Shown here: positions 1 to 7,462 of the stretch, piece by piece
Numbering within the stretch: position 1 is the first letter of the stretch
Layout of the letters: each line of letters opens with the position of its first letter
Assembly: GCA_964367945.1 (NCBI GenBank)
Contig: CAYIZZ010000016.1
Location: 1 to 28,191, forward strand
DNA: 28,191 nucleotides
Source of the DNA: JAAYCI01 sp964367945
GTDB lineage: Bacteria; Bacillota; Clostridia; Oscillospirales; Ruminococcaceae
Direction: 5' to 3'
Program-made: the position numbers and the translations under genes
Notes under the pieces: generated by a model
Seen by the model: the letters and a program-made list of their open reading frames with translations, nothing else
The model's database searches: none
Told to the model about the DNA's origin: nothing

Positions 1-207
1 GAAAAAACTCGGCGGCGTGTTAATGCGCTGGAATATGTAATGATTCCGGGCATGCAGGAAACTATCAAGCAAATTACCATGAAGCTGGATGAAAACGAGC
101 GTAGCACACAAATTCGCCTGATGAAGGTGAAAGACATGATGCTGGCAGAGGCACATCGTTATGAAGAGCGTGCCGAGGAAAAATTCCAGCAGTCAGCAGA
201 GGCGTAG
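1..207 (+). CDS. ntpD: V-type ATP synthase subunit D, C-terminal part
   Basis: This is the last 68 codons of a gene that begins before the window. The reading frame is open from base 1 to TAG at 205-207. It contains the blocks RRVNALEYVMIP and LDENERS, followed by R-x-MKVKDM, which are typical of the C-terminal helix of subunit D of V/A-type ATPases. Subunit D is the central rotor shaft coupling the catalytic head to the membrane ring. A strong terminator follows directly, so this is probably the last gene of a V-ATPase operon; that operon is inferred, not seen. The family identification is from motif memory and is fairly secure. Confidence 0.9.
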   Translation, partial: EKTRRRVNALEYVMIPGMQETIKQITMKLDENERSTQIRLMKVKDMMLAEAHRYEERAEEKFQQSAEA

Positions 208-237
208 CTTATGTTAGGCTTTCAATAAACAAAATAC

Positions 238-274
238 AAAGTGGTCACTTTTATCAAAGTGACCACTTTATTTA
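238..274 (+). terminator. Rho-independent terminator after V-ATPase subunit D
   Basis: A perfect 13-bp inverted repeat (238-250 with 257-269, core GTGGTCACTT) encloses a 6-base loop and is followed by a T-rich run. It lies about 30 bases after the subunit D stop and closes that operon before the permease promoter. Confidence 0.9.
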
Positions 275-301
275 TACAGAAATGTTTATAATAACACAAG
301 G

Positions 302-382
302 CTTAAATCAAATTTTATTGATTTAAGTATTGACTTTTGCCTGACAGTGGTGTATACTAATGTCAAATCAAAAAATATTGAT
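302..382 (+). promoter_or_regulatory. Promoter with two flanking ATCAA-N6-TTGAT operators
   Basis: The promoter has -35 TTGACT (330-335), a 17-base spacer and -10 TATACT (353-358). A perfect 10-bp inverted repeat, CTTAAATCAA (302-311) with TTGATTTAAG (318-327), lies just upstream of the -35 box. A second site with the same core, ATCAA (367-371), six bases, TTGAT (378-382), lies just after the expected transcription start. The two centres are 60 bp apart. The core resembles ATCAA-N6-TTGAT sites that I recall for ArsR-family repressors in Bacillus, which would suit a metalloid permease. No regulator gene is visible in the window. The promoter also shows that the GTG at 347 cannot be the start of the permease. 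Confidence 0.75.
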
Positions 383-418
383 ATGATGATTTCGGATATG
401 AGAAAGGTAGACACTATA

Positions 419-1432
419 ATGGAATTGGTAAAGTCGGCCTGGGATTTTTTGCAAACACAAATTTTAGGCATGAAGTGGTTAAACGATGCAGTGGGAAATA
501 TATTAAATGGGCTTGGCCTTGATATTACCTCACAAATCGGTGGAAGTGTGCAGTTTTTCATATATGACATAATAAAAATCACAATTTTGTTGTGTTCGTT
601 GATTTTCATCATTTCATATATCCAAAGTTATTTTCCACCTGAAAGAAGCAAGAGGATACTTGGTCGATTTAAAGGAATTTGGGCCAATATTATATCGGCA
701 CTATTGGGCACAGTGACACCGTTTTGCTCATGTTCATCTATACCGTTGTTTATGGGCTTCACCAGTGCAGGATTACCGATTGGTGTTACATTCAGCTTTT
801 TGATATCGTCGCCCATGGTAGATATAGGTAGCTTGGTGCTACTGATGAGTATATTTGGATGGAAAGTCGCTGTGGTGTATGTTATAGTAGGCTTAACCAT
901 TGCAGTAATCGGAGGCACGTTGCTGGATAAAATGGGCATGCAAAAGTATGTGGAAGATTTTATCCTGAATGCCGGAAATATAGACCTAGACTCGCCAGAT
1001 CTCACCAAAAAAGATCGTGTGATATATGCAAAAGAGCAAATGATTTCTACCTTTAAAAAAGTATTTCCATATATTTTGATAGGTGTGGGTATCGGCGCTG
1101 TTATTCACAACTGGATACCGCAGGAAATAATTGAAAATATACTGGGCAGCAACAATCCGTTTGGGGTTATTTTAGCAACAATAGTGGGTATTCCGATATA
1201 TGCCGACATTTTCGGAACCATTCCTATCGCAGAGGCGTTACTTGGAAAAGGCGCTCAGCTGGGCACCATCCTTGCTTTCATGATGTCTGTTACCACGCTT
1301 AGCCTTCCGTCGCTCATCATGCTGAAAAAGGCAGTGAAACCTAGACTACTAGGTGCATTCATTGCGATATGTGCAACGGGAATAATCATTGTAGGCTATT
1401 TCTTTAATGCAGTTCAATATATGCTTATATAG
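419..1432 (+). CDS. ArsP/SO_0444-type permease (DUF318/UPF0718 family)
   Basis: A 337-residue integral membrane permease with about eight hydrophobic segments. The family signature TPFCSCSS (Cys at about residues 103 and 105) is followed by IPLFMGFTSAGLPIG and a S-S-P segment; a matching second-half block has IPIYADIFG. Relatives export organoarsenicals (ArsP) or Cu/Zn (SO_0444), and the two cysteines are thought to contact the metal or metalloid. The frame is open from GTG 347, but that codon lies between the -35 and -10 boxes. ATG 419, preceded by AGAAAGG at 401-407, is the likeliest start; ATG 383, 386 and 398 are alternatives. The substrate is not certain. The two following genes appear cotranscribed and look like redox partners. 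Confidence 0.88.
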   Translation: MELVKSAWDFLQTQILGMKWLNDAVGNILNGLGLDITSQIGGSVQFFIYDIIKITILLCSLIFIISYIQSYFPPERSKRILGRFKGIWANIISALLGTVTPFCSCSSIPLFMGFTSAGLPIGVTFSFLISSPMVDIGSLVLLMSIFGWKVAVVYVIVGLTIAVIGGTLLDKMGMQKYVEDFILNAGNIDLDSPDLTKKDRVIYAKEQMISTFKKVFPYILIGVGIGAVIHNWIPQEIIENILGSNNPFGVILATIVGIPIYADIFGTIPIAEALLGKGAQLGTILAFMMSVTTLSLPSLIMLKKAVKPRLLGAFIAICATGIIIVGYFFNAVQYMLI

Positions 1433-1444
1433 GTGGGTTTGAAG

Positions 1445-1699
1445 ATGGCGCAAACATGGTATCCTGTAATTGACTACACAGAATGTTTGGAATGTGGGGC
1501 GTGTATTCAAAAGTGTACACATGGAGTTTACAATAAAGAAAAAGCTTTATCGCCTGTTGTGGAAAACCTGATAGAATGCATAGATCATTGTCATGGATGC
1601 GGAAACCTATGTCCTGCCGGAGCCATCACTTATGTCGGCGAGGATACAGGCTGGACACCTGAAAAAGGAAAGTCTATGCCTGGCTGTGGTTGCAAGTAA
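1445..1699 (+). CDS. Small ferredoxin-like protein with two Fe-S motifs
   Basis: An 84-residue protein with two cysteine clusters: CLECGACIQKC (C-x2-C-x2-C-x3-C) and CIDHCHGCGNLCP (C-x3-C-x2-C-x3-C-P). This fits a 2x[4Fe-4S] ferredoxin with a slightly enlarged second motif. The C-terminus ends in CGCK, adding a vicinal C-x-C pair outside the cluster motifs. The frame also has GTG 1433 right after the permease stop, but AGGTGG at 1431-1436 is well spaced for ATG 1445. A ferredoxin between a permease and a thioredoxin suggests electron delivery within one pathway; that role is inferred. Confidence 0.85.
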   Translation: MAQTWYPVIDYTECLECGACIQKCTHGVYNKEKALSPVVENLIECIDHCHGCGNLCPAGAITYVGEDTGWTPEKGKSMPGCGCK

Positions 1700-1747
1700 G
1701 TATAATATTAAATAAAAATACAAACCAGTTAATTAGGAGGATTTGAA

Positions 1748-2149
1748 ATGGGATTTTTTGGTTTTGGAAAGAAGAAAGAAGAAACATCATGTGGCTGTGC
1801 AGGTGGGTGTAACCCAGCGCAAGCAGAAAAGCAAGCCTCAGAGGGTTGTTGTGGAAGTGTTGATGCTCAAAGTATTGCGGCGGCTAAAGAAAACTTGGCA
1901 GACGGAGCTTCGGTGAAAGTATTGGGCTCTGGATGCAAAAAATGTAATCAGCTTGAACAAGCTACTAAAGAAGCTCTTGAAAACTTGGGCATGGATACAG
2001 CTATTGATCATGTGACAGACTTTTCAGCTATTGCAAGCTATGGCGTGATGACAACTCCTGCGCTGGTGGTAGATGGTAAAGTAGTGTCTTATGGTAAGGT
2101 TTTGACAACCGGCGAAGTCGAGACCATATTAAGTAAAGTCAGAGGATAA
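1748..2149 (+). CDS. Thioredoxin-like protein with CKKC site and Cys-rich N-terminus
   Basis: A 133-residue protein. Residues 56-131 resemble the small redox-active disulfide / thioredoxin_3 family: VKVLGSGCKKCNQL with the CxxC pair at 63 and 66, a TTPALVV loop with the expected cis-proline, and a terminal helix. The first 50 residues are unlike a thioredoxin, carrying TSCGCAGGC and GCCGS, seven cysteines in all, which look able to bind a metal or metalloid. An AGGAGG-type site at 1735-1740 precedes the ATG. This is the last gene of the permease operon. Relatives often lie beside DUF318 permeases (from memory), which supports a shared transport or detoxification role. Confidence 0.87.
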   Translation: MGFFGFGKKKEETSCGCAGGCNPAQAEKQASEGCCGSVDAQSIAAAKENLADGASVKVLGSGCKKCNQLEQATKEALENLGMDTAIDHVTDFSAIASYGVMTTPALVVDGKVVSYGKVLTTGEVETILSKVRG

Positions 2150-2160
2150 ATAGAGATATA

Positions 2161-2197
2161 AAAAAGGTGAAACTTTATTTAAAGTTTCACCTTTTTT
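2161..2197. terminator. Bidirectional terminator between converging operons
   Basis: A 16-bp stem (2161-2176 with 2181-2196, core AGGTGAAACTTT) with a 4-base loop, A-rich on the left and T-rich on the right. It can therefore stop transcription from both the permease operon and the minus-strand YjbQ operon. Confidence 0.92.
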
Positions 2198-2210
2198 ATA
2201 TTTGTTAGAA

Positions 2211-2603
2211 TTATCTACCGATGAATTGTACAAAAAATTTACGAGAACGAGGTCCATCAAACTCGCAAAAGTATATGCCTTGCCAAGTACCTAGGGCAAG
2301 TTGTCCGTTGTGTATCGGTATATTTACGCTTTCACCGACACAAGAAGCTTTTAAATGTGCAGCAGAATTTCCTTCAATATGTCTAAATTCTGCTCTGTCG
2401 GGAAATGTTTTGTCTAAGGCGAAAAGAAAATCTGTCACAACATCCGGGTCCGCGTTTTCATTAATGGTAATGGCAGCGGTGGTGTGAGGAGTGTATACGG
2501 TGCAAATACCATTTTTCACATCGCTGCAAAGTAAGGCTTGTTTTACTTGTGATGTGATAAGCCTCATCTCAGAAGCTTTAGTTTCGATAAAAAAAGTTTC
2601 GAT
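2211..2603 (-). CDS. yjbQ: YjbQ family protein, probable AUC start
   Basis: A YjbQ/UPF0047 protein with the family blocks YTPHTTAAITINENADPDV, HLKAS and GTWQGIYFCEFDGPR. Members form trimers with a His-lined pocket; some have weak thiamine-phosphate synthase activity and the physiological role is unclear. The first ATG (2567) has a poor ribosome site and would remove the first beta strand. The 12 codons upstream, beginning IETFFIETK, resemble that strand in relatives, and AAGGAG (2618-2613) lies nine bases before an ATC at 2603. I therefore extend the gene to 2603, giving 130 residues against the usual 130-140. The nitroreductase stop TGA (2612-2610) is in the same frame just upstream. If only ATG starts are allowed, the gene is 2567-2211. 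Confidence 0.85.
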   Translation of the reverse strand: METFFIETKASEMRLITSQVKQALLCSDVKNGICTVYTPHTTAAITINENADPDVVTDFLFALDKTFPDRAEFRHIEGNSAAHLKASCVGESVNIPIHNGQLALGTWQGIYFCEFDGPRSRKFFVQFIGR

Positions 2604-2609
2604 AGGATA

Positions 2610-3113
2610 TCACTCCTTAAAGTTCACTATTTCTTCCATTGATTTGCGTGGGCGTGCCGGTGGAGACTCATCAGGATAGCCCAGCGGGGTTACGGCGATG
2701 ACGGTGTATTCATCAGGGATATCAAGCAAACCTTTTACAGCAGCCTCATCAAAAGCACCTAACCAACAAGTGCCTAGACCAAGATCAACGGCTTTCATCA
2801 TCATAAAGCTGAGGGCGATAGATCCATTTACTGTGCCTCTGTTTTGTCCGCATGACATTAAAGGTAGCTCTTTATGTGATACAACTAAAGTGAGGGGTGC
2901 CTGCGCAACCATATCTTGGTCGTGGCACATAGCAACAAGTTCTTTTCGCAGAGTAGGATTTGTGACCACAGTAAAATGCCAGTCTTGCGAATTTCGAGAG
3001 CTGGGTGCAAGGCGGCCGGCCTCCAACACAGCATTTATGACATCTGTGGGTATACTGGTGTCTTTATAACGGCGGATACTTCTGCGAGAATAAAGAATTT
3101 CATCAAATGTCAT
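2610..3113 (-). CDS. Nitroreductase family protein
   Basis: A 167-residue FMN-dependent nitroreductase-fold protein. SRRSIRRYKD near the N-terminus and EAGRLAPSSRNSQDW form the FMN phosphate and ring contacts; DLGLGTCWLGAF and a GYPDE segment followed by RPRK are the usual C-terminal blocks. It probably reduces a nitro, quinone or similar substrate using NAD(P)H; the substrate cannot be read. At 167 residues it is a short member of the family. Its ATG overlaps the end of the C39-like gene as ATGA, which suggests translational coupling. Its end carries the AAGGAG that probably serves YjbQ, and its TGA is in frame with YjbQ. Confidence 0.9.
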   Translation of the reverse strand: MTFDEILYSRRSIRRYKDTSIPTDVINAVLEAGRLAPSSRNSQDWHFTVVTNPTLRKELVAMCHDQDMVAQAPLTLVVSHKELPLMSCGQNRGTVNGSIALSFMMMKAVDLGLGTCWLGAFDEAAVKGLLDIPDEYTVIAVTPLGYPDESPPARPRKSMEEIVNFKE

Positions 3114-4474
3114 GTGGGCTCCTCCTTAATAATATCAAACTGATTTTCTGCAACCCAAACATTCCCCGATGAAGAAATAAGGAATAAAGACATGCGGTGT
3201 CCACCTACAAGCATGCGATCAAATGTGACCTGCCCATTTTCATCAGGGCGCAGATAATGGAATTTTCGCTGAGCAGTAGAGGCGTGGGCTTTACCATCAG
3301 AAAGAGTAAAACATAAAGTGTATGAATCAGAAGATGCTACAACATCTGCAATGACATCTTTTTCATTGTGATACAAATACAGCCTATCATCCTCTGTAAC
3401 AAGGTTTGACATTTGGCGCACGGGACTGCTTTTTCCCATGGAGGGAAGGCCCGGCGCTAAGAAAAGTGCAATTCCTGTATATATTTTAGTAAAAGATGCT
3501 AAAGGCAGCTCCGTTTGCACAGTGTCATCGTTTTCAGCGTTTGGATCGCTTACAATAACATACTCAGCACCACTGCGCTTGACAAACCCATGAATAGCAA
3601 TTAAGTAGCAGCTATCAATATCTTCAGAGGTGGGTGAATCTTGTATATCGTTGCTTTCGCCGGTTTTTTCTAGTTGAGTTTGCGAATGAACATGCACAGC
3701 AACCGCTCTACCCAGCCACACTTCACGCCTCAAGGCGGGAATACTGGTGTAAGCAAGATAGCTGGAAAAGCCATATATGCCGGCAATAGCACATAAAAAA
3801 GATAAGTTATCATAATTCTTCCGGGCAAAATCATAAGAGCAATGTGCTACTTCTTCCGGAATTAAATCACGACCATATCGATTCATCATCATGCATAAAC
3901 TAGTTACGCTACATATTTTGTTTGCCAAAAGTGGATCACGTGTGTTGCAGGAGTATGACGGCAAGTGCAAAAGCTTATCATATGCAGATAACTTCTGACC
4001 AAGTTGCTGTGTGGCGTTGGTAGACACAGCTAATAAATAAACACGTGGGCTGACGGTAGGAATCTCGCTATATAAAGAAATACGCATTTGCACTTTGTCA
4101 GCAGGGGTGACACCCTCGGCTAAACTAAGCACATATCCATCTATTTGTGCAATTTCATCAGAAGTTGGTTTTGGACAAGTACGGGTGATATATGTGCCCC
4201 AAAGTCCAAACCCAAACCATTGACTCCATACACCACGGCTTGCCACCCGAACTTCCATTTCCACACTGGTGCCTTTAGGTGTGTCCACATTCCAACTGGG
4301 AATGAGGCCAAAAAACCCCTCACAAGAAAATGATATAGAAGTATAAGTACCGTGATCGACGTAACTACCGGCATGTCGGCCTAGCTGAACGCATCCTGAC
4401 TCAACAGCAGCATTCTCAAAATAACCGGGCGCGAAATCAGTCACACGGCGTAAAACAAAAAATCTACCTGCCAT
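3110..4474 (-). CDS. C39-like cysteine peptidase family protein with N-terminal beta domain
   Basis: A 454-residue protein. Residues 1-150 form a beta-rich region with FFGLIPSWNVDTPKGTSVE and W-rich strands, as in the large actinobacterial and clostridial C39-family proteins. Residues 170-345 match the peptidase C39-like fold, with a likely catalytic triad of Cys188 (NKICSVTS), His295 (AIHGFV) and Asp310 (VSDPNA). A C-terminal beta region (about 360-454) follows. There is no signal peptide, so the protein appears cytosolic unless the start is wrong, which is odd for this fold. GGAGG upstream of ATG 4474 supports the start. It is the first gene of the minus-strand operon with the nitroreductase and YjbQ. 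The substrate is unknown. Confidence 0.75.
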   Translation of the reverse strand: MAGRFFVLRRVTDFAPGYFENAAVESGCVQLGRHAGSYVDHGTYTSISFSCEGFFGLIPSWNVDTPKGTSVEMEVRVASRGVWSQWFGFGLWGTYITRTCPKPTSDEIAQIDGYVLSLAEGVTPADKVQMRISLYSEIPTVSPRVYLLAVSTNATQQLGQKLSAYDKLLHLPSYSCNTRDPLLANKICSVTSLCMMMNRYGRDLIPEEVAHCSYDFARKNYDNLSFLCAIAGIYGFSSYLAYTSIPALRREVWLGRAVAVHVHSQTQLEKTGESNDIQDSPTSEDIDSCYLIAIHGFVKRSGAEYVIVSDPNAENDDTVQTELPLASFTKIYTGIALFLAPGLPSMGKSSPVRQMSNLVTEDDRLYLYHNEKDVIADVVASSDSYTLCFTLSDGKAHASTAQRKFHYLRPDENGQVTFDRMLVGGHRMSLFLISSSGNVWVAENQFDIIKEEPT

Positions 4475-4606
4475 CTTGCGCCCTCCTCCACAGTTTGTTA
4501 TGCTATAAATTAGAACAAAGATATATACTCTCTTATTTTAGTCTAAAACAGTGTGCAAAACATGTCAAGCAAACAAGTATAAATAAACAGTAAAATCATT
4601 AAAATT

Positions 4607-6649
4607 ATGAAAGAAAGGCAGGGGATTAAAATTAACAGTACAAATAAAAAAATGACTAAAAAGCCGGTGAAAGTGGATTTTTTCAAACATTTCCAGTTTT
4701 CTGGTGCGTTATGCACCAACAAAAAAGGAGATTTATGCTTTAGAACAAAAAAAGCTAGTATTGAAAAAAATAGTTATGATACAAAATGGTGGATATACAA
4801 AAACAAAAAAATAAAACACATTTCTTTACCGAAGTCCACAAATCGCGCTATATGGTATGATAATAATTCTTTGCTGCTTATTGGTTGTGGAGGAAAAAAA
4901 GAAAAGGCTATGGCAGCTAAAGGTTTGCCATATACAGATTTTTATCGGTATGATATTTTCAAAAAATCAAAGCCGGAATTTTTGTTTAGTGTGAATATGG
5001 ATGTTGCAGATGTGGCAGTGATGCCAAACGGGAAAGTTGTATTTACAGCACGATGGGATCCCGTAGTAGAAATAGCACTGAAAGAGGTAAAATACGACAC
5101 AAAAAAAGCTGCAGATGAAATAGAAAAAACCCTAGCATGCACCGAAGTGGTAAGCTTACCGTTTTGGGAAAACGGTGGAAGCTACATTAAAAACACATCA
5201 TGCCGGCTATATGTGTGGGAAAATAAGTCTTTAAAGGCGATTACAGATATAAATACGCAAGTGCTGGATATGTGGCCTGCACAAAACGGTGAAGGTATGT
5301 TTTTTTCAGCACAGGAAAAAGAAGTGCTGACATTGCCAAACGAGCGTCTTTGGTGGTGGGAAGAAAAAAATGATACATTGTCAGACTGTACACCGTCTGA
5401 TGATTTCAGAATTAGCTGGGTGGCGGTGATGCAAGACACAAGTGCACTGGTAGCTGCAACCACCATGGAGAAATATGGATTGTGCCAAAACCCGGCATTT
5501 TATAAGCTTAGCGCAGACAAAAAAAGCTGGGAGTGCCTTTATGAAGATGGTGCATACAGTGCAAGCTCAGCTGTTGCAACAGATCTTTCTATGGCGGCGC
5601 AGATGCGTCCATTCGCTGTGGGACATAACGTTTACTGGAACAGCACAATAAACCAGCAAAGCATGCTTATGTGTATTAACGCAAGCAATGGGAAAATACA
5701 GCCTGTTACAGAAGAGTTTTGTGTGGTGAGTGAGCTGGCAAATGCAGGCGATAAAGGGATTTATGTAACTGCGATGAAAGGCCAAAATAGCGTTGAGATT
5801 TATATGATAGAAAATGGTGAAGTGAAAAAGCAAATCACATCATTTAACGCAGAGGTAGAAAAAAAGTTTAAAATAAGAAAGCCGATACCGTTAAGTGTAG
5901 GATCAGATGATAAAGAAATCCGTGGATTTATATTGCTACCAAAACTCGGCAAAAAGAAAATACCTGCTATTTTAGATGTTCACGGTGGTCCAAAAACCGT
6001 ATACAGTGATGCATTGTTTCACGAAATGCAGTACTGGGCAGAGTGCGGATTCGCTGTGATATATTGTAACCCACGTGGTAGTTGCGGGCGCGGAGATGCC
6101 TTTGCCGATATACGAAAAGACTATGGTGGCAAAGATGCCGATGATGTTTTGGCATTTTTAGACGCAGCAATGAAAGCATATCCACAAATAGATGAAAAAC
6201 GTATAGGAATAACAGGTGGAAGCTATGGCGGATTCATGACAAACTGGCTGATTGGCCACACACATCGGTTTGCCGCCGCAGCTAGCCAGCGCAGTATAGC
6301 CAACTGGGACACTATGTCACTGATTAGCGATATAGGCCACTATTTTACAAAAGATCAAACAGGCGGAGATATATGGCATGGCGCAGAAGACCTGAGAAGA
6401 CAAAGCCCGATACATTCGGCCCAAAATATAAAAACACCCACACTTTTCATTCATTCAGACGAAGACTATCGGTGCCCACTACCGGAAGGTATACAAATGG
6501 CGGCATCGCTGATGTATTTTGGTGTGCCGACAAAGCTGTGTATATTCCACGGTGAAAACCACGAGCTGTCTCGTAGCGGCAAGCCACAAAACCGCATAAA
6601 ACGACTGAAAGAAATAACACAATGGTTTTACAAATATATGAAACCATAA
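4607..6649 (+). CDS. S9 family (prolyl oligopeptidase / acylaminoacyl) peptidase
   Basis: A serine peptidase of the S9C type. The N-terminal two thirds form a degenerate beta-propeller of about 420 residues; the C-terminal third is an alpha/beta hydrolase. By the ATG 4607 numbering the triad is Ser539 in GGSYGGFM, Asp620 in HSDEDYRC and His652 in GENHELS; DVHGGPK is the oxyanion-side loop. It lacks a signal peptide, so it probably cleaves short peptides in the cytosol. The start is uncertain: ATG 4607 has no clear ribosome site, and ATG 4652 gives an N-terminus (MTKKPVKVDFF) closer to relatives, but the AGGGG at 4620-4624 is too far from it. It appears to be a single-gene unit ending in a terminator. 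Confidence 0.9.
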   Translation: MKERQGIKINSTNKKMTKKPVKVDFFKHFQFSGALCTNKKGDLCFRTKKASIEKNSYDTKWWIYKNKKIKHISLPKSTNRAIWYDNNSLLLIGCGGKKEKAMAAKGLPYTDFYRYDIFKKSKPEFLFSVNMDVADVAVMPNGKVVFTARWDPVVEIALKEVKYDTKKAADEIEKTLACTEVVSLPFWENGGSYIKNTSCRLYVWENKSLKAITDINTQVLDMWPAQNGEGMFFSAQEKEVLTLPNERLWWWEEKNDTLSDCTPSDDFRISWVAVMQDTSALVAATTMEKYGLCQNPAFYKLSADKKSWECLYEDGAYSASSAVATDLSMAAQMRPFAVGHNVYWNSTINQQSMLMCINASNGKIQPVTEEFCVVSELANAGDKGIYVTAMKGQNSVEIYMIENGEVKKQITSFNAEVEKKFKIRKPIPLSVGSDDKEIRGFILLPKLGKKKIPAILDVHGGPKTVYSDALFHEMQYWAECGFAVIYCNPRGSCGRGDAFADIRKDYGGKDADDVLAFLDAAMKAYPQIDEKRIGITGGSYGGFMTNWLIGHTHRFAAAASQRSIANWDTMSLISDIGHYFTKDQTGGDIWHGAEDLRRQSPIHSAQNIKTPTLFIHSDEDYRCPLPEGIQMAASLMYFGVPTKLCIFHGENHELSRSGKPQNRIKRLKEITQWFYKYMKP

Positions 6650-6715
6650 GTGACAGGGATACAAGCACGCTCAGCTTAATTATTTTAAAATCATTAACGG
6701 CCGAAACAAAACACA

Positions 6716-6754
6716 AAAAAACACTGTACCAATGTAGATTGGTACAGTGTTTTT
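6716..6754. terminator. Bidirectional terminator after the S9 peptidase
   Basis: A perfect 16-bp stem (6717-6732 with 6739-6754, core ACACTGTACCAA) around a 6-base loop, with A-run and T-run flanks. It separates the plus-strand peptidase from the minus-strand HD gene, whose stop lies nine bases further on. Confidence 0.93.
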
Positions 6755-6762
6755 GATCTTTG

Positions 6763-7254
6763 TTAGGCACTGGCAAAAGCCAGCTTTGCTGAGAACTTCT
6801 TTTTGATACGCATCAGAGAGTATAAACGAGAAACTTCCATCACAGCACATAATTTGTCGGCCATACAAACAACAAAACTTTCTTTATGACGCGGTAGTGG
6901 TCTGGTTACAGGCCACATATGTTTTACTATAATGTCTTCTTCTATTTCAGATAAAGTATATTTACGTTGTGCATTATCAAGAGCACTGTGAGGATGATGC
7001 CAAAGGCGTTTTGCACCCATTGATTTATCTTCAAAGAAAAAGTCGTGTAACAAACCAGCACGAGCAGCAGCTACATGATCAAGTTTTAAGCGTTTACAAA
7101 TCAGAAAGCTCATATAAGCTACATAAAGGCTATGGTCTAAACGGTTCATGGATTTACCATGGTGTTCTTCATCCCCAAGTAGTAATACCTCGGGGTCGGC
7201 CAAAATGTCTGAAACGATATCCTCGAAGTCTTCACGAGTTTCGGTCTTCCACAT
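6763..7254 (-). CDS. HD-domain phosphohydrolase-like protein
   Basis: A 163-residue protein with the HD signature: His41 in RLDHSLYVAY, His70-Asp71 in GLLHDFFFED, His residues in LWHHPHS and a late Asp133 in CMADKLCAV. These would form the metal site of an HD-superfamily phosphohydrolase; the substrate is unknown. The open frame runs upstream to 7431, but that extension is a low-complexity hydrophobic artefact. ATG 7254 is preceded by AAGGAGC at the right distance and gives a normal domain start. An extended -10 promoter lies at 7373-7381 on the same strand. I see no partner gene. Confidence 0.85.
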   Translation of the reverse strand: MWKTETREDFEDIVSDILADPEVLLLGDEEHHGKSMNRLDHSLYVAYMSFLICKRLKLDHVAAARAGLLHDFFFEDKSMGAKRLWHHPHSALDNAQRKYTLSEIEEDIIVKHMWPVTRPLPRHKESFVVCMADKLCAVMEVSRLYSLMRIKKKFSAKLAFASA

Positions 7255-7372
7255 AGATGAGTTGCTCCTTATTACATATACAAATACAAAAAACCTGTAT
7301 ATGCAACCGTACAAAAAAGTATAAATTTGCGAATAAATACAAAGGCTTTTATCTAGTCGGATAGGCACAAAA

Positions 7373-7381
7373 ATTATACCA
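7373..7381 (-). promoter_or_regulatory. Extended -10 promoter for the HD-domain gene
   Basis: On the minus strand the sequence reads TGG-TATAAT, a consensus -10 hexamer (7378-7373) with the TGn extension and no good -35 box. It lies about 120 bases upstream of ATG 7254. The same TGG-TAWAAT pattern recurs at other promoters in the window. Confidence 0.55.
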
Positions 7382-7462
7382 CAAATCGACAAAAAATGAT
7401 ATAGACAAACTGGTAGATTATTTTTCAACAACTAAAGAATAATATGAAAAAAATCAACAAAA

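Noticed and set aside
347..418. N-terminal extension of the permease from GTG 347
   Set aside because: The codon lies within the promoter spacer, upstream of the expected transcription start, and has no ribosome site.
2610..2612. Selenocysteine at the UGA between nitroreductase and yjbQ
   Set aside because: Nitroreductase ends at its normal length, a good ribosome site overlaps the stop, and I see no recoding hairpin. Readthrough remains only a minor alternative in the findings.
7255..7431. Hydrophobic N-terminal extension of the HD-domain protein
   Set aside because: It is read from AT-rich intergenic DNA, contains the promoter, and ATG 7254 has its own AAGGAGC.
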